A DNA stretch of 64,000 nucleotides from Rubinisphaera italica (lineage in GTDB: Bacteria; Planctomycetota; Planctomycetia; Planctomycetales; Planctomycetaceae). Below the pieces are notes generated by a model that searched no databases, had not been told where the DNA came from, and saw only the letters and a program-made list of their open reading frames with translations. Below, one piece after another: positions 34,042-43,061 of the stretch; the first letter of the stretch is position 1; every line of letters begins with the position of its first letter. The stretch spans positions 2,940,728 through 3,004,727 of the forward strand of contig NZ_SJPG01000001.1 of assembly GCF_007859715.1 (NCBI RefSeq), written 5' to 3'. Position numbers and translations under genes: made by a program.

Positions 34042-35181
34042 TATTGCAGTCACTGCTGCCGGTAGCGAGACCACAATCGGCCATTCCACGCTCGGCGAGA
34101 AGGAATTGATCAGCATCGTGATCCCTGTCGAACCGGCTATCCCGAGCAGAAAGCCAATCACTCCTCCAAGACTGGAAAGCAGGACCGACTCGACCAGGAA
34201 TTGCATCAGAATATCTCTGCCGGTTGCGCCGACAGCCATTCGGATTCCAATTTCCCGGGTCCGTTCGGTCACCGAAACCAGCATGATATTCATGATACCA
34301 ACGCCACCGACCAGCAGCGAAATCCCGGCAATGGCAGCGAGCATGGCGGTGATGGTTCCGGTCACCACGCCGAAGATGTTCGCAATTTCGGTCGTATTCT
34401 GAACCTGAAAATCGTTCGCCTGACCGGGAGCGATCCGATGCCGGTTCGCCAGCAGGTTTTTGATTTCATTCTCGGCAGCCGACATCAAATCGACAGATCG
34501 TGCAGAGACCATCACTGCATTTACTTCATTGAAACTGGAGCCGTACAAACGTTTGCGAACAGTCGTGTAGGGCATGAGGAGGACATTGTCCTGATCGTCG
34601 CCAACAATGTTGGCCCCCTTCTCGGCCAGCACGCCAATCACACGAAAAGGGATATTACGAATCCGAATCGTCTCACCGATGGGGTTCATCGTCTGAAACA
34701 ATTTGACGGCAACGGTTTGTCCAATCACACAGACTTTACTCGCGGCATTCACATCCTGTTCGGCAAAGAATCCTCCCAGTCGCAAGTCCCAGTTTCTCAC
34801 CAGTAGATAATCCGGCCCGACGCCAAACATCTCTTTCGGACTCCAGTTCACGTTCCCGTAAATCACCTGACCACCGGCTCCCACTAGTGAGGAAGACGCC
34901 AGGACGGAAGGACATTCGTCAGAAATCGCAATCGCATCTTCTGCAGTCAACGAGGGTAGACTTCCCTGCCGTACGCCACCCCGCTTGCCAGTCCCCGGCA
35001 AAACGACAATCACATTTGTGCCCAGAGCCTGAAACTGACTTTGAATCAACTGACCTGCACTTTCACCCACCGAGACCATCGTCGTGACGGCTGCAATGCC
35101 AATGACGACGCCCAGAACTGTCAGCGCAGCTCGCATCTTGTTTTTCATCAAGGCTCGTATGGCAATTCGCAGCGTGATCAT
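33949..35181 (-). CDS. MacB-type ABC transporter permease
   Basis: 410 residues, a stand-alone permease of the MacB/FtsX fold. Helix 1 lies near 15-40 after LRIAIRALMKNKMRAALTVLGVVIGI. The large periplasmic MacB_PCD domain spans ~45-270 and the FtsX domain holds three helices at ~285-395. LLVGGVGIMNIMLVSVTERTREIGIRMAVGA near 300 is the coupling-helix motif, and the end PARRASQLDPIDALRYE is standard. It lies 34 bp downstream of the adaptor gene, forming a two-gene minus-strand unit, and its 3' end overlaps the TolC-like gene by 93 bp. The ATPase is encoded separately on the plus strand. Confidence 0.92.
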   Translation of the reverse strand: MITLRIAIRALMKNKMRAALTVLGVVIGIAAVTTMVSVGESAGQLIQSQFQALGTNVIVVLPGTGKRGGVRQGSLPSLTAEDAIAISDECPSVLASSSLVGAGGQVIYGNVNWSPKEMFGVGPDYLLVRNWDLRLGGFFAEQDVNAASKVCVIGQTVAVKLFQTMNPIGETIRIRNIPFRVIGVLAEKGANIVGDDQDNVLLMPYTTVRKRLYGSSFNEVNAVMVSARSVDLMSAAENEIKNLLANRHRIAPGQANDFQVQNTTEIANIFGVVTGTITAMLAAIAGISLLVGGVGIMNIMLVSVTERTREIGIRMAVGATGRDILMQFLVESVLLSSLGGVIGFLLGIAGSTGITMLINSFSPSVEWPIVVSLPAAVTAILFAAAVGIFFGFYPARRASQLDPIDALRYE

Positions 35182-35215
35182 ATTTGCCGTTCAATTGAAT
35201 CTAAAAATATTGGAA

Positions 35216-36469
35216 TCACTTCGATTTCACACCGATGACCAGTTCCTGGTCGGCTTTCAAATCTCCCGAGACCATTTCCGTGAATTTATAATCACTGATC
35301 CCCATCACCACTTCAATTGCCCGTAACAAATCTCCTTCTCTCACCCAGACGTGCCTTTTCTGACTTTCCAGATGAGCCTCGGCAATGAGATCGGCGGGTT
35401 TTGCTTTTGTGACGGATTCTCCTGCCTCAAAAGCGGTGTCGGTCCCGTCGAGAATTTTGTGATCTTCCGGCCGGACATGTTCCCGTTTCGGATAGTACCT
35501 CAAAGCGGCATTGGGGATTTTAGTGACATCGAATTTTTCCTGAATCTTAAAGGAAATTTCTGCGGTCATGCCTGGCAGGAGTTTGAGATCCTCATTGGAA
35601 GCAGTGACAACCACGGGATAAGTGACAACATTCTGAGTGATTGCAGAACTCAAGCGAATCTGTGAGATCGTTCCCGAAAACAGTTCTCCCGGATAGGCAT
35701 CAACTGTGAATTTCACCGTTTGACCCGCTTCCTGAGCCTGACGAATCAGACCGATGTCGGCTTCATCGACCGAAGCAAACACGTGCATTTCTTTCCGCAT
35801 ATCGGGTGCAATGATAAACAGTTCGGGCGTTTGAAATTGAGCAGCAAGTGTTTGTCCGGGATCGATTTTCCGGTCAATCACGACTCCATCGACTGGAGAA
35901 CGAATTTTCGTATACTCCAGATTTGCCAGCGAGTTCTTCAAATTCGCCTCGGCCTGATCGATATTCGCCTTGGCGACAATCAACTCGGCATCGAGCGCCA
36001 TTCGAGAAAATTTATACTGATCCAGTTCCGTTTGTGAAATGAAATCTTCATTGTCCTGACTCAACCCCATCGCCCGCCGCTCGTCGTTGACTGCATTTTG
36101 CAGTCTCGCAAGAATGCGTGTGACTTCAGCTTTTCGAGTGGCCAGAATGGCTTGATCCCTCGCGACACTCGCTTCGTAAATTCGCGGATCAATTTCTGCC
36201 AGCAACTGATCCTTCTCGACCTCATCGTTAAAGTCGACATGCAAATGCGTGATGGGACCGGAAACAAACGAGCCAACATGCACGGACAGAACCGGCTCGA
36301 TATTGCCCGTCGCATTGACAATACTCGAAATTGTTCCCAACTCCGTTTTCTCAGTACGAAATTCAGGCTGATTTCGTTTTTTGTAATACTCCATCGCAGG
36401 CTTGTAGGCAAAATACCCGGCGCCCCCGATGACAAGGGCAATCAAAAACAACTTGAAAATTAACTTCAT
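35216..36469 (-). CDS. MacA/HlyD-type periplasmic adaptor of the efflux pump
   Basis: I start at the ATG at 36469 (MKLIFKLFLIALVIGGAGYFAYKP): a single membrane helix follows at once, whereas the longer frame up to 36610 adds 47 unrelated residues. It has 417 residues: barrel-sandwich half motif NATGNIEPVLSVHVGSFVSGPI near 40, coiled-coil hairpin ~85-185 (ARDQAILATRKAEVTRIL, AKANIDQAEANLKNSLANLEYTKIRSPVDGVV), and beta-barrel ~200-300. It joins the inner-membrane permease to the TolC-like protein. It is co-directional with the permease gene (34 bp gap). Confidence 0.9.
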   Translation of the reverse strand: MKLIFKLFLIALVIGGAGYFAYKPAMEYYKKRNQPEFRTEKTELGTISSIVNATGNIEPVLSVHVGSFVSGPITHLHVDFNDEVEKDQLLAEIDPRIYEASVARDQAILATRKAEVTRILARLQNAVNDERRAMGLSQDNEDFISQTELDQYKFSRMALDAELIVAKANIDQAEANLKNSLANLEYTKIRSPVDGVVIDRKIDPGQTLAAQFQTPELFIIAPDMRKEMHVFASVDEADIGLIRQAQEAGQTVKFTVDAYPGELFSGTISQIRLSSAITQNVVTYPVVVTASNEDLKLLPGMTAEISFKIQEKFDVTKIPNAALRYYPKREHVRPEDHKILDGTDTAFEAGESVTKAKPADLIAEAHLESQKRHVWVREGDLLRAIEVVMGISDYKFTEMVSGDLKADQELVIGVKSK

Positions 36470-36685
36470 GAACTCTATGACCGAGCGTGATAATTGAACC
36501 GTTGGCAAACGTTTGATACAGCAATCTAGTAGACTAAAGGCTAGCACGCCCCTGAGCAAAGCGAAGGGCATGGTCGTTTGCAATCTCCACGCCCAGCAAC
36601 GCTTACACAAAGAGAAAACTTGAGTGTCAAATAATTACGCACACTGATTCAGAGATTCCCGATGCCGTTTATATTCCTCCCGAAA

Positions 36686-38413
36686 CTAAGGTTCGATAAA
36701 GCTCATGTAGCCGATCATCATTTCATTCCAGCTTTGATCGCCCCAGCGGACTGTGACGGTAGGATCTGGATTGACCAGATTGTTCTTCGAGTTGTCGTAG
36801 GCAGCCGTGCAGAGAATTCGCGTTCCTTTCGGAAGCAGTTTTGGTTTTGCGAGGTTGTAATTCAGCTGCCAGTTGAAGTCGTAGCGAGGAACATCAAGCA
36901 GGATTTCCTGAGATCCATTGGGATAGAATGCTTCAAATCGGAAGGCTTTTCCGCGCAGGTGCATGTGAGGAGTTAACTGCAGTAGAAGTTGATCGCGAGG
37001 TGATTGATATTCGGCAGTGACGGTATGATGATCTGCCCCCGGAGGGATTTCAAATTTCGTATTGATAGCAATTCCGCCGCCGAGGATTTTCTTGACGTCC
37101 TGTTTCTTCATGAAATTCAGACCGATGTAACTGCAGTCCAACTGTTCGCGACCATTGGGCGTGTAGTGCATTTCAAAGAGGAGTTTGCTGCCTGCCAGAA
37201 TAGGAATTGCCACCCCCTCATCCAGGATTTGAGGCAGAGAACCAGGAACATACCCAACGAGCATGTATCGTCCCTGTGCGTTCTTCTCATCGCTTCCCGG
37301 CGGTAAAACATACACGGCAATGTGATGGACAACCGGGATATTATCGGGACGAGCTTCGGTCGCACAGACAAACTTGTCTTCGGTCCAACCCGGGTCGACT
37401 GTGAAGTACTGATAATCAACAACTCCCTGAGCTGGAACAGTGAACTCCGCATCGCCCATGGCAATCACCTGATCCGGTTCTGGAATTCTCCAGCCTTTTA
37501 CGAACTCCGGTGGCTCTGGCAATTCAGCAGGGTCACCTTCGGGCATACCATTTTGAACCCAGATTTCGAGCAGTGATTTTTCCTGATCACTCAGCCGGCA
37601 GTCGTTTGCAAATTTGCCATGTTCAGGATTGGCAAACCAGGGTGGCATACGATTCTCGGCGATAACTTCAAGAATCGTTTCTTCCCAACCCAGAATGTCT
37701 TCGTAGCTGGTCAAGACAAAGGGAGCGACTTCACCGGCTCGATGGCATTCCACACAGTGTTGATTAAAAATCATGGCAATCTGATTGCAGTAAGTCACAT
37801 CTCCCTGAGGTTCAACGCGACTGATTCGTCCAATGAGACAGCCAATCGCTTTAGTTTTCGGAACAGTAACATCCTCCCCCTTAAGAACTTCTTCAATGGC
37901 GATGGCAAGGTCTCGTCGCTGTTCAGATTCGCGCGAAAGCCCGACCAGATACTGATCGTCAATCCGTCCGCGATAACGAATCTCGCGATTCTGATCGAGC
38001 AAAAAGACTTCAGGAGTTCTCTCGGCTTCAAACTGATCTGCAACTCGATTTCCCGTATCTTTGAGAATGGGAATCGTCAAATGATGCCTGGCAACGAATG
38101 CGGTAATTTCCGTCAGACTGTCCTGAACATTGGAATCGATACCGATAACGGTCACACCATGATCCCGAAATTCGGTTTGCAGCTCCTCAAGTCTCTGCCC
38201 ATACAAACGAGCTAATGGACATTCCGTTCCCAGAAACGCCACCACAACCAGATGATCTGCAGGAACTTCACGCAGTGACCAGTTGACACCACGATGTGTC
38301 GGTAAAGAAAAGTCCTGTATAGAATCAGCCTGCACATCGGAGCCATGCAAAATTGCTGTGATGGTTAGAAGAGTAAGAATATGGAAAAAATTTCGACATA
38401 AGCGAACATTCAT
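36686..38413 (-). CDS. Secreted redoxin / cytochrome c / copper monooxygenase-like fusion
   Basis: 575 residues with a signal peptide (to about residue 29). Residues ~35-185 are a thioredoxin-fold redoxin of the AhpC/TSA type (VVVAFLGTECPLARLYGQRL, VTVIGIDSN, FEAERTPEVFLLDQNREIRYRGRIDDQY). It has a single Cys near 65, so not a CxxC reductase. A haem c site CVECHRAGEVAPF follows near 219, in a domain with MPPWFANPEHGKF. The C-terminal half (~330-570) resembles copper type II ascorbate-dependent monooxygenases: VVHHIAVYVLPPG near 365, LLFEMHYTPNGREQ near 415 and QLTPHMHLRGKAFRFEAF near 482 supply candidate copper-binding histidines. This three-part layout is recurrent in planctomycetes; the reaction is unknown. 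Confidence 0.8.
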   Translation of the reverse strand: MNVRLCRNFFHILTLLTITAILHGSDVQADSIQDFSLPTHRGVNWSLREVPADHLVVVAFLGTECPLARLYGQRLEELQTEFRDHGVTVIGIDSNVQDSLTEITAFVARHHLTIPILKDTGNRVADQFEAERTPEVFLLDQNREIRYRGRIDDQYLVGLSRESEQRRDLAIAIEEVLKGEDVTVPKTKAIGCLIGRISRVEPQGDVTYCNQIAMIFNQHCVECHRAGEVAPFVLTSYEDILGWEETILEVIAENRMPPWFANPEHGKFANDCRLSDQEKSLLEIWVQNGMPEGDPAELPEPPEFVKGWRIPEPDQVIAMGDAEFTVPAQGVVDYQYFTVDPGWTEDKFVCATEARPDNIPVVHHIAVYVLPPGSDEKNAQGRYMLVGYVPGSLPQILDEGVAIPILAGSKLLFEMHYTPNGREQLDCSYIGLNFMKKQDVKKILGGGIAINTKFEIPPGADHHTVTAEYQSPRDQLLLQLTPHMHLRGKAFRFEAFYPNGSQEILLDVPRYDFNWQLNYNLAKPKLLPKGTRILCTAAYDNSKNNLVNPDPTVTVRWGDQSWNEMMIGYMSFIEP

Positions 38414-38424
38414 ACTTCAAGCCT

Positions 38425-38787
38425 GTGAAAACAATCTGTGATAATGGGGCTAATCAATGCTGCTTACCCGACGTAACCGAATTTGGCTGCAAAATTATTG
38501 CCAATTCACAATATCAGTATGATTTGGAAATAATTGGTCCATTGGAACTTGAACAAATCGAGAAAGGAAACGACAAGCAAATATTGATATTAAGAAATTC
38601 CCGTACGCCTGACAAATTCACCGATGGCTACCCGAAGCTTATCGTCTGTCGGATCAACCAGCGCTGGCATTTGGGCATGGAACAGTCGATCAGCCCATCT
38701 AGCCACTTAATATGGTTGATTCTTGCATTTCTAAATGTATTGTGTCTTATCTTGTTTATTAATCCTCATTGTGAATTGGCACTTTAA
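38425..38787 (+). CDS. Possible small membrane protein upstream of the TPR/ASPIC gene
   Basis: A 120-codon frame from a GTG at 38425. The middle (YQYDLEIIGPLELEQIEKGNDKQILILRN) has believable composition and codon use. One hydrophobic segment (LIWLILAFLNVLCLILF) ends the protein, with a CC pair near residue 12. Its TAA is 10 bp before the ATG of the next gene, so they could be coupled. No family recognised and no clear ribosome-binding site. It might instead be a leader without a product. Confidence 0.35.
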   Translation: MKTICDNGANQCCLPDVTEFGCKIIANSQYQYDLEIIGPLELEQIEKGNDKQILILRNSRTPDKFTDGYPKLIVCRINQRWHLGMEQSISPSSHLIWLILAFLNVLCLILFINPHCELAL

Positions 38788-38797
38788 ATTACTCCTT

Positions 38798-41700
38798 ATG
38801 CACATTCGCAACTTTGCCATTATTGTCGTCGTTTTCGCGATATTCGTGTTAACGCTCCTGATTATCAACTGGTTAGGCCCTTTGGATACTCTACGGATTA
38901 ATTCCTCCCAGCTTCCCGAGTTGCTGAAGCTGAGGCAGAGATCGATTGCTTATCTGGAAAACCAACTGCCCGAAGACGCGATTCCGCTGCTGGATGAAAT
39001 CGCATCACGATTTCCAGCAGAGGAAGCATTTGCCCAGCATAATCGAGCAGTGGGGCTGACTCTCCAACTTGAATTAGAAAACGCTGAAGCAAATCCGAGC
39101 AAATTCGCTGCTCAAATTTCAGCGACTGAACGGCAAATTGAGTCAGTAATCTCTACTGATCCTGAAAATGCGATACCGTATTTGCTTCTCAGCCGAGTTT
39201 ATAAGATTAAAGGCAATGTTCCAGAGCAGATCGCAGCTGCAATCAATGCGACGAAACGCAGCAAGAATAATCCGTCCGTTTGGTTTGAACTGTTTCGAGC
39301 ACGTTCAGAATCTAATACACAGTCGGATGAACTGGTAAAAAGCCTGGAAGCCCTCGAACAAGTCATCGCATTCGCTCCCGACAATGTATGGGCATTACTA
39401 CAAGTGCTTAATTATCAAAGTCAGCTTCACCATCGTGAAATTATCGTCAGTCTTTCTCGTATTGAAGATATGATTGCACCATTTGCCAATGGTATTGAAC
39501 AACGCACGCGGTTAAATCCATTGAAACTGATTCCTGATATTCTGGCAGCAGTCACTTCCGAGAATTGGGACGTTGTGATCCGACAATGCCGATTGTTAGG
39601 AAATATCCTCCGCCCTGAAGAGATTGCTCAAAGTGATCGGATGATTTTAATGCCGAATACGCTTGAATTTATTCGCACTCGCTATTCCGAGACCACGGAA
39701 GCAATGATTTTGTCTCAACCTTTAAACATTCCAAAGGCAATCGATGTTCGTTTTTCTACAGAGCAGATCGAATTGCCGAAGAATTTGGGCGAGCTCAAAA
39801 GAGTGGAAATCGCAGATATGGATCTGAATGGAAGTTACGAGATTGTCATGCTTACTGATAATCAGCTGACGGTCATGGAACCAGAAATTGGCGGAAAGAT
39901 AGGGAACGTGATTGCCAGTACAAAAATCGATGCTGGATATTCAAATTTCATACTTGCTGATCTTGATCAAGATTCTGACCCAAACAGGTCTTCGAATATC
40001 GAGGGGGCCCCCTGCGCACTTGCTGACCTCGATCTCATCTGCTTTGGTTCAGCCGGGATTGCAATTTATGAGAATCTCATGGGAAATCCTTCGGTAGATT
40101 CTGTTGATCATTCGATGTTTCGAAAAATCGATTCCGATTCCTTGATTAATCTATCGAATGTCTCTGCAGTCACGGCAGCTGATTTTGATCTCGACGGCGA
40201 TCTCGACTTAATCATCATCGATTCTGAAGGATCCGTTTCATTATGGGCCAATTATCGAGCGTTCCAATTCTCCGACGTTACGGCTCGCTCGGCATTGCCT
40301 CCCGATGAGTTTTTTTGTGTCGAGGCAATCGCCATCGACCTGGACAGAGATGTTGATCTCGACATCGTGCTCAGAGGCCGAAAAACGATCGGCTATTTGG
40401 AAAATCTGCGCCATGGATCGCTACGCTGGAAAGAAATCGACTCCAGTGGTGAGGGCAAGAGTATTACAGATCTCAAAATTGTTGATTTTGATGCCAACGC
40501 TTCCTGGGATTTGCTGTTCTGCCGGGACGAGGAAATTTCCTATCTCCCAAGTAAGATTTCCAGTCCTGGCTCAATTCGATGGTCTGAGACCATAATCAAT
40601 ATCGGACTATCTGGTGAAGAGATGTATTTATTGGATTACGACAATGACGGATTTCAGGACATTGCCTTAAAAGAGAATCACTCTGAAAAGATTGAGGTAC
40701 TTCGACGCAAAGGCGAACTGCAATTTGAACAAACCAAACCGTCACTGGAGTGGACTTCTAACAACCTTGGTCCGGAAACCAGGTCCACAGTAGCCGTTGA
40801 AGATCTGGATGGTGATGGTGATTTGGATGGTTTAATCTGGAACCAAACTGGAATTTGGTGGCAGAGAAATGAGGGAGGGAATCAAAATCCTTTTCTAAAA
40901 ATTGCTCTTCACGGACAGCAGGTTAAGGGCGAACAAACTTCAGCGAGTGGTCGTGTTAACCATTATGGTTGGGGAAGTTTAATGGAATTAAAGGCTGGCG
41001 ATAATTACCAGCCTCGCGTTGTGGATAGCCAAGTGCTCCACTTCGGTTTGGGGGCGACTAAACAGGCTGATGTTGTACGCGTCGTCTGGCCGAACGGAAT
41101 TCCACAGAATGTCATCGAACCGAAGAACAATCTCTTTATCTGTGAAGAGCAACGACTGAAGGGATCTTGTCCCTATCTCTATGCCTGGAACGGCAACCGT
41201 TTTGAATTCGTTACTGATTTGCTTTGGGCAGCCCCGATTGGACTGCAATTCGCCGAAGGTGTCATTGCTCCAACACGACCCTGGGAATATCTGCTCATTG
41301 AATCTGATCAACTCAAACCGCGTGCTGACAAATATGAACTTCGGTTGACCGAAGAATTATGGGAAGCTGCTTATTTTGATCAAGTGCGTTTGTTAGCGGT
41401 AGATCATCCGGCGAATCTCGATATTTATTCAAACGAAAAAGTCGCATCTTCGACCACTCCGGAATTCAAAATCCACGTTGTCGAGAATCCCAGAGTTCCT
41501 GAGTCCATTATTGACGATCAAGGAAACGATTTGCTGCCGCTGTTGAAACTGCGTGACGACAGGTATGCGAAGCCCTTTTCCCAGAAACATTTCCAGGGCG
41601 TGACGGAACCCTGGTTTATGGAAATTGACCTGGGCGAACTATCGAATACGAAAACGATTAAACTCTTTCTGCATGGCTGGGTCTTCCCGTCCGATACCTC

Positions 41701-42442
41701 CTTAAACGTTGCACTGAGTCAAAGTCAAGATATGCCTGCACCACGCCCTCCGTATTTGCAGGTTCCCAACGCGTCTGGAGCATGGGAAACGATCGATCCC
41801 AGTTGTGGATTTCCTGGAGGCAAGTCTAAAACAATTGTCATTGACCTTACGGATCGATTTCTCACCGATGATTATCGAGTCCGCATTGTGTCCAGCATGG
41901 AAATCTATTGGGACCAGTTATTCTATTCGACGGACGACAATCCACCAGGGATGACTCCTCAAGTCCTCGAAATGGAAGCAAGTCATCTCCACCATCGAGG
42001 GGTCTCTCAGGTGAAGCCTCATCCGGGATTGGGTCCCGAATCGTACGACTACAATTTAGTAAATACCATGCCAACATGGCCTCCCGTTCATGGTTTTTTC
42101 ACGTCGTACGGAGATGTTGACCATTTGCTCAGAGCAGAGGACGATCAGCTGGTTGTCATGCAACCGGGAGATGAAATCGTAATGCGTTTTCAAGTCCCAA
42201 CAAACGAAGTTCCTCCCGGATGGACGCGCGACTTCATTCTGCACAACGTCGGCTATGACAAGGATTTTGACTTAAATACCGTTTATGGTCAGTCGAGCGA
42301 ACCGTTTCCAACGCGAACAACCGCCCAGTACCCAGCCATGCGGGCAAGCGACACTCCTCCAGCCCCTGCCGGAATGTCACCGCAGTCCAGAGAACAGAGA
42401 CATCGCTTATTCTGGACCGCTATTCGCGATCTTGCAAATTAA
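38798..42442 (+). CDS. Giant TPR / FG-GAP / ASPIC-UnbV protein
   Basis: 1214 residues from the ATG at 38798 (MHIRNFAIIVVVFAIFVLTLLI), chosen because the membrane anchor starts there. Residues ~35-330 are helical TPR-like repeats. Residues ~345-670 contain FG-GAP calcium-binding motifs (DMDLNGSYEIVML, DFDLDGDLDLIII, DLDRDVDLDIVL, DYDNDGFQDIAL, DLDGDGDLDGLIW). ASPIC/UnbV follows at ~690-780 (LHFGLGATKQADVVRVVWPNG). The last ~430 residues begin LKGSCPYLYAWNGNRFEFVTDLLW and are strongly patterned (LRLTEELWEAAYFDQVRLLAVDHP) but not recognised as a named domain. It is extracytoplasmic and anchored by the N-terminal helix. The combination is related to but much longer than the protein at 13912-15831. 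Confidence 0.82.
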   Translation: MHIRNFAIIVVVFAIFVLTLLIINWLGPLDTLRINSSQLPELLKLRQRSIAYLENQLPEDAIPLLDEIASRFPAEEAFAQHNRAVGLTLQLELENAEANPSKFAAQISATERQIESVISTDPENAIPYLLLSRVYKIKGNVPEQIAAAINATKRSKNNPSVWFELFRARSESNTQSDELVKSLEALEQVIAFAPDNVWALLQVLNYQSQLHHREIIVSLSRIEDMIAPFANGIEQRTRLNPLKLIPDILAAVTSENWDVVIRQCRLLGNILRPEEIAQSDRMILMPNTLEFIRTRYSETTEAMILSQPLNIPKAIDVRFSTEQIELPKNLGELKRVEIADMDLNGSYEIVMLTDNQLTVMEPEIGGKIGNVIASTKIDAGYSNFILADLDQDSDPNRSSNIEGAPCALADLDLICFGSAGIAIYENLMGNPSVDSVDHSMFRKIDSDSLINLSNVSAVTAADFDLDGDLDLIIIDSEGSVSLWANYRAFQFSDVTARSALPPDEFFCVEAIAIDLDRDVDLDIVLRGRKTIGYLENLRHGSLRWKEIDSSGEGKSITDLKIVDFDANASWDLLFCRDEEISYLPSKISSPGSIRWSETIINIGLSGEEMYLLDYDNDGFQDIALKENHSEKIEVLRRKGELQFEQTKPSLEWTSNNLGPETRSTVAVEDLDGDGDLDGLIWNQTGIWWQRNEGGNQNPFLKIALHGQQVKGEQTSASGRVNHYGWGSLMELKAGDNYQPRVVDSQVLHFGLGATKQADVVRVVWPNGIPQNVIEPKNNLFICEEQRLKGSCPYLYAWNGNRFEFVTDLLWAAPIGLQFAEGVIAPTRPWEYLLIESDQLKPRADKYELRLTEELWEAAYFDQVRLLAVDHPANLDIYSNEKVASSTTPEFKIHVVENPRVPESIIDDQGNDLLPLLKLRDDRYAKPFSQKHFQGVTEPWFMEIDLGELSNTKTIKLFLHGWVFPSDTSLNVALSQSQDMPAPRPPYLQVPNASGAWETIDPSCGFPGGKSKTIVIDLTDRFLTDDYRVRIVSSMEIYWDQLFYSTDDNPPGMTPQVLEMEASHLHHRGVSQVKPHPGLGPESYDYNLVNTMPTWPPVHGFFTSYGDVDHLLRAEDDQLVVMQPGDEIVMRFQVPTNEVPPGWTRDFILHNVGYDKDFDLNTVYGQSSEPFPTRTTAQYPAMRASDTPPAPAGMSPQSREQRHRLFWTAIRDLAN

Positions 42443-42645
42443 TTGAAAACGGGAATACAATTCTCAAATCCGAGAACTCTTAATTTTGATACTTAAAAAA
42501 ATTTAGCCGCCTGAATTTAATCGAGAATACAGAGAGGATCTCTTCTCAATCTATTTACGTTTTTGATTATTGAACCGCCAAGCGAAAAGCAAAACAAGAA
42601 ATCAATAGAAATGAAAATTGATTTGATTTGAGCTGATCAGGTTGT

Positions 42646-42817
42646 TTTTACCACGAAGGCACGAAGATAAAAAATTTTAGAAATCATGAAAATCAATCAC
42701 TTAAAGTGCTAATGTATTTGAGGCCATGTTGTTACAGAGCCCTTAATGCCTTTGTGATTCCAATCACATTTATTAAAATCTCGACTTGTTCCACTTGGCG
42801 TCTTGGCCGTTCATTTT
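42646..42817. repeat. Widespread-type intergenic repeat ends (cacgaaggcacgaag ... cttggcgtcttgg)
   Basis: In a 619-bp gap with no gene, TTTTTACCACGAAGGCACGAAG (from 42646) and CTTGGCGTCTTGGCCGTTCA (about 42795) occur ~150 bp apart. I recall both phrases as frequent intergenic sequence in planctomycete and other bacterial genomes, so this is probably a member of a scattered, non-coding repeat. The rest of the gap (42443-42645, 42818-43061) is AT-rich with nothing recognised. Confidence 0.4.
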
Positions 42818-43061
42818 CATCTGAGAAAAATTGATCTGATGCAGAATGTTAATAAAAACGACAGATTTCTTTTCGACTTTGGACAATCAGAATTTAGGAC
42901 TACCACACAAGAGTTCCCGGCCCAGCTGGCTTGATCAGCTCGCCGGAATCCAGATGGTTGTTTTCTAATTTTGCGCAAGCCACAAAACTTTGAATCGTCA
43001 GTAGCACAGAGGTCTGCAAATTTCAAAGCCTGGGCAATGATCGCTACACTGGAAAAATGCA

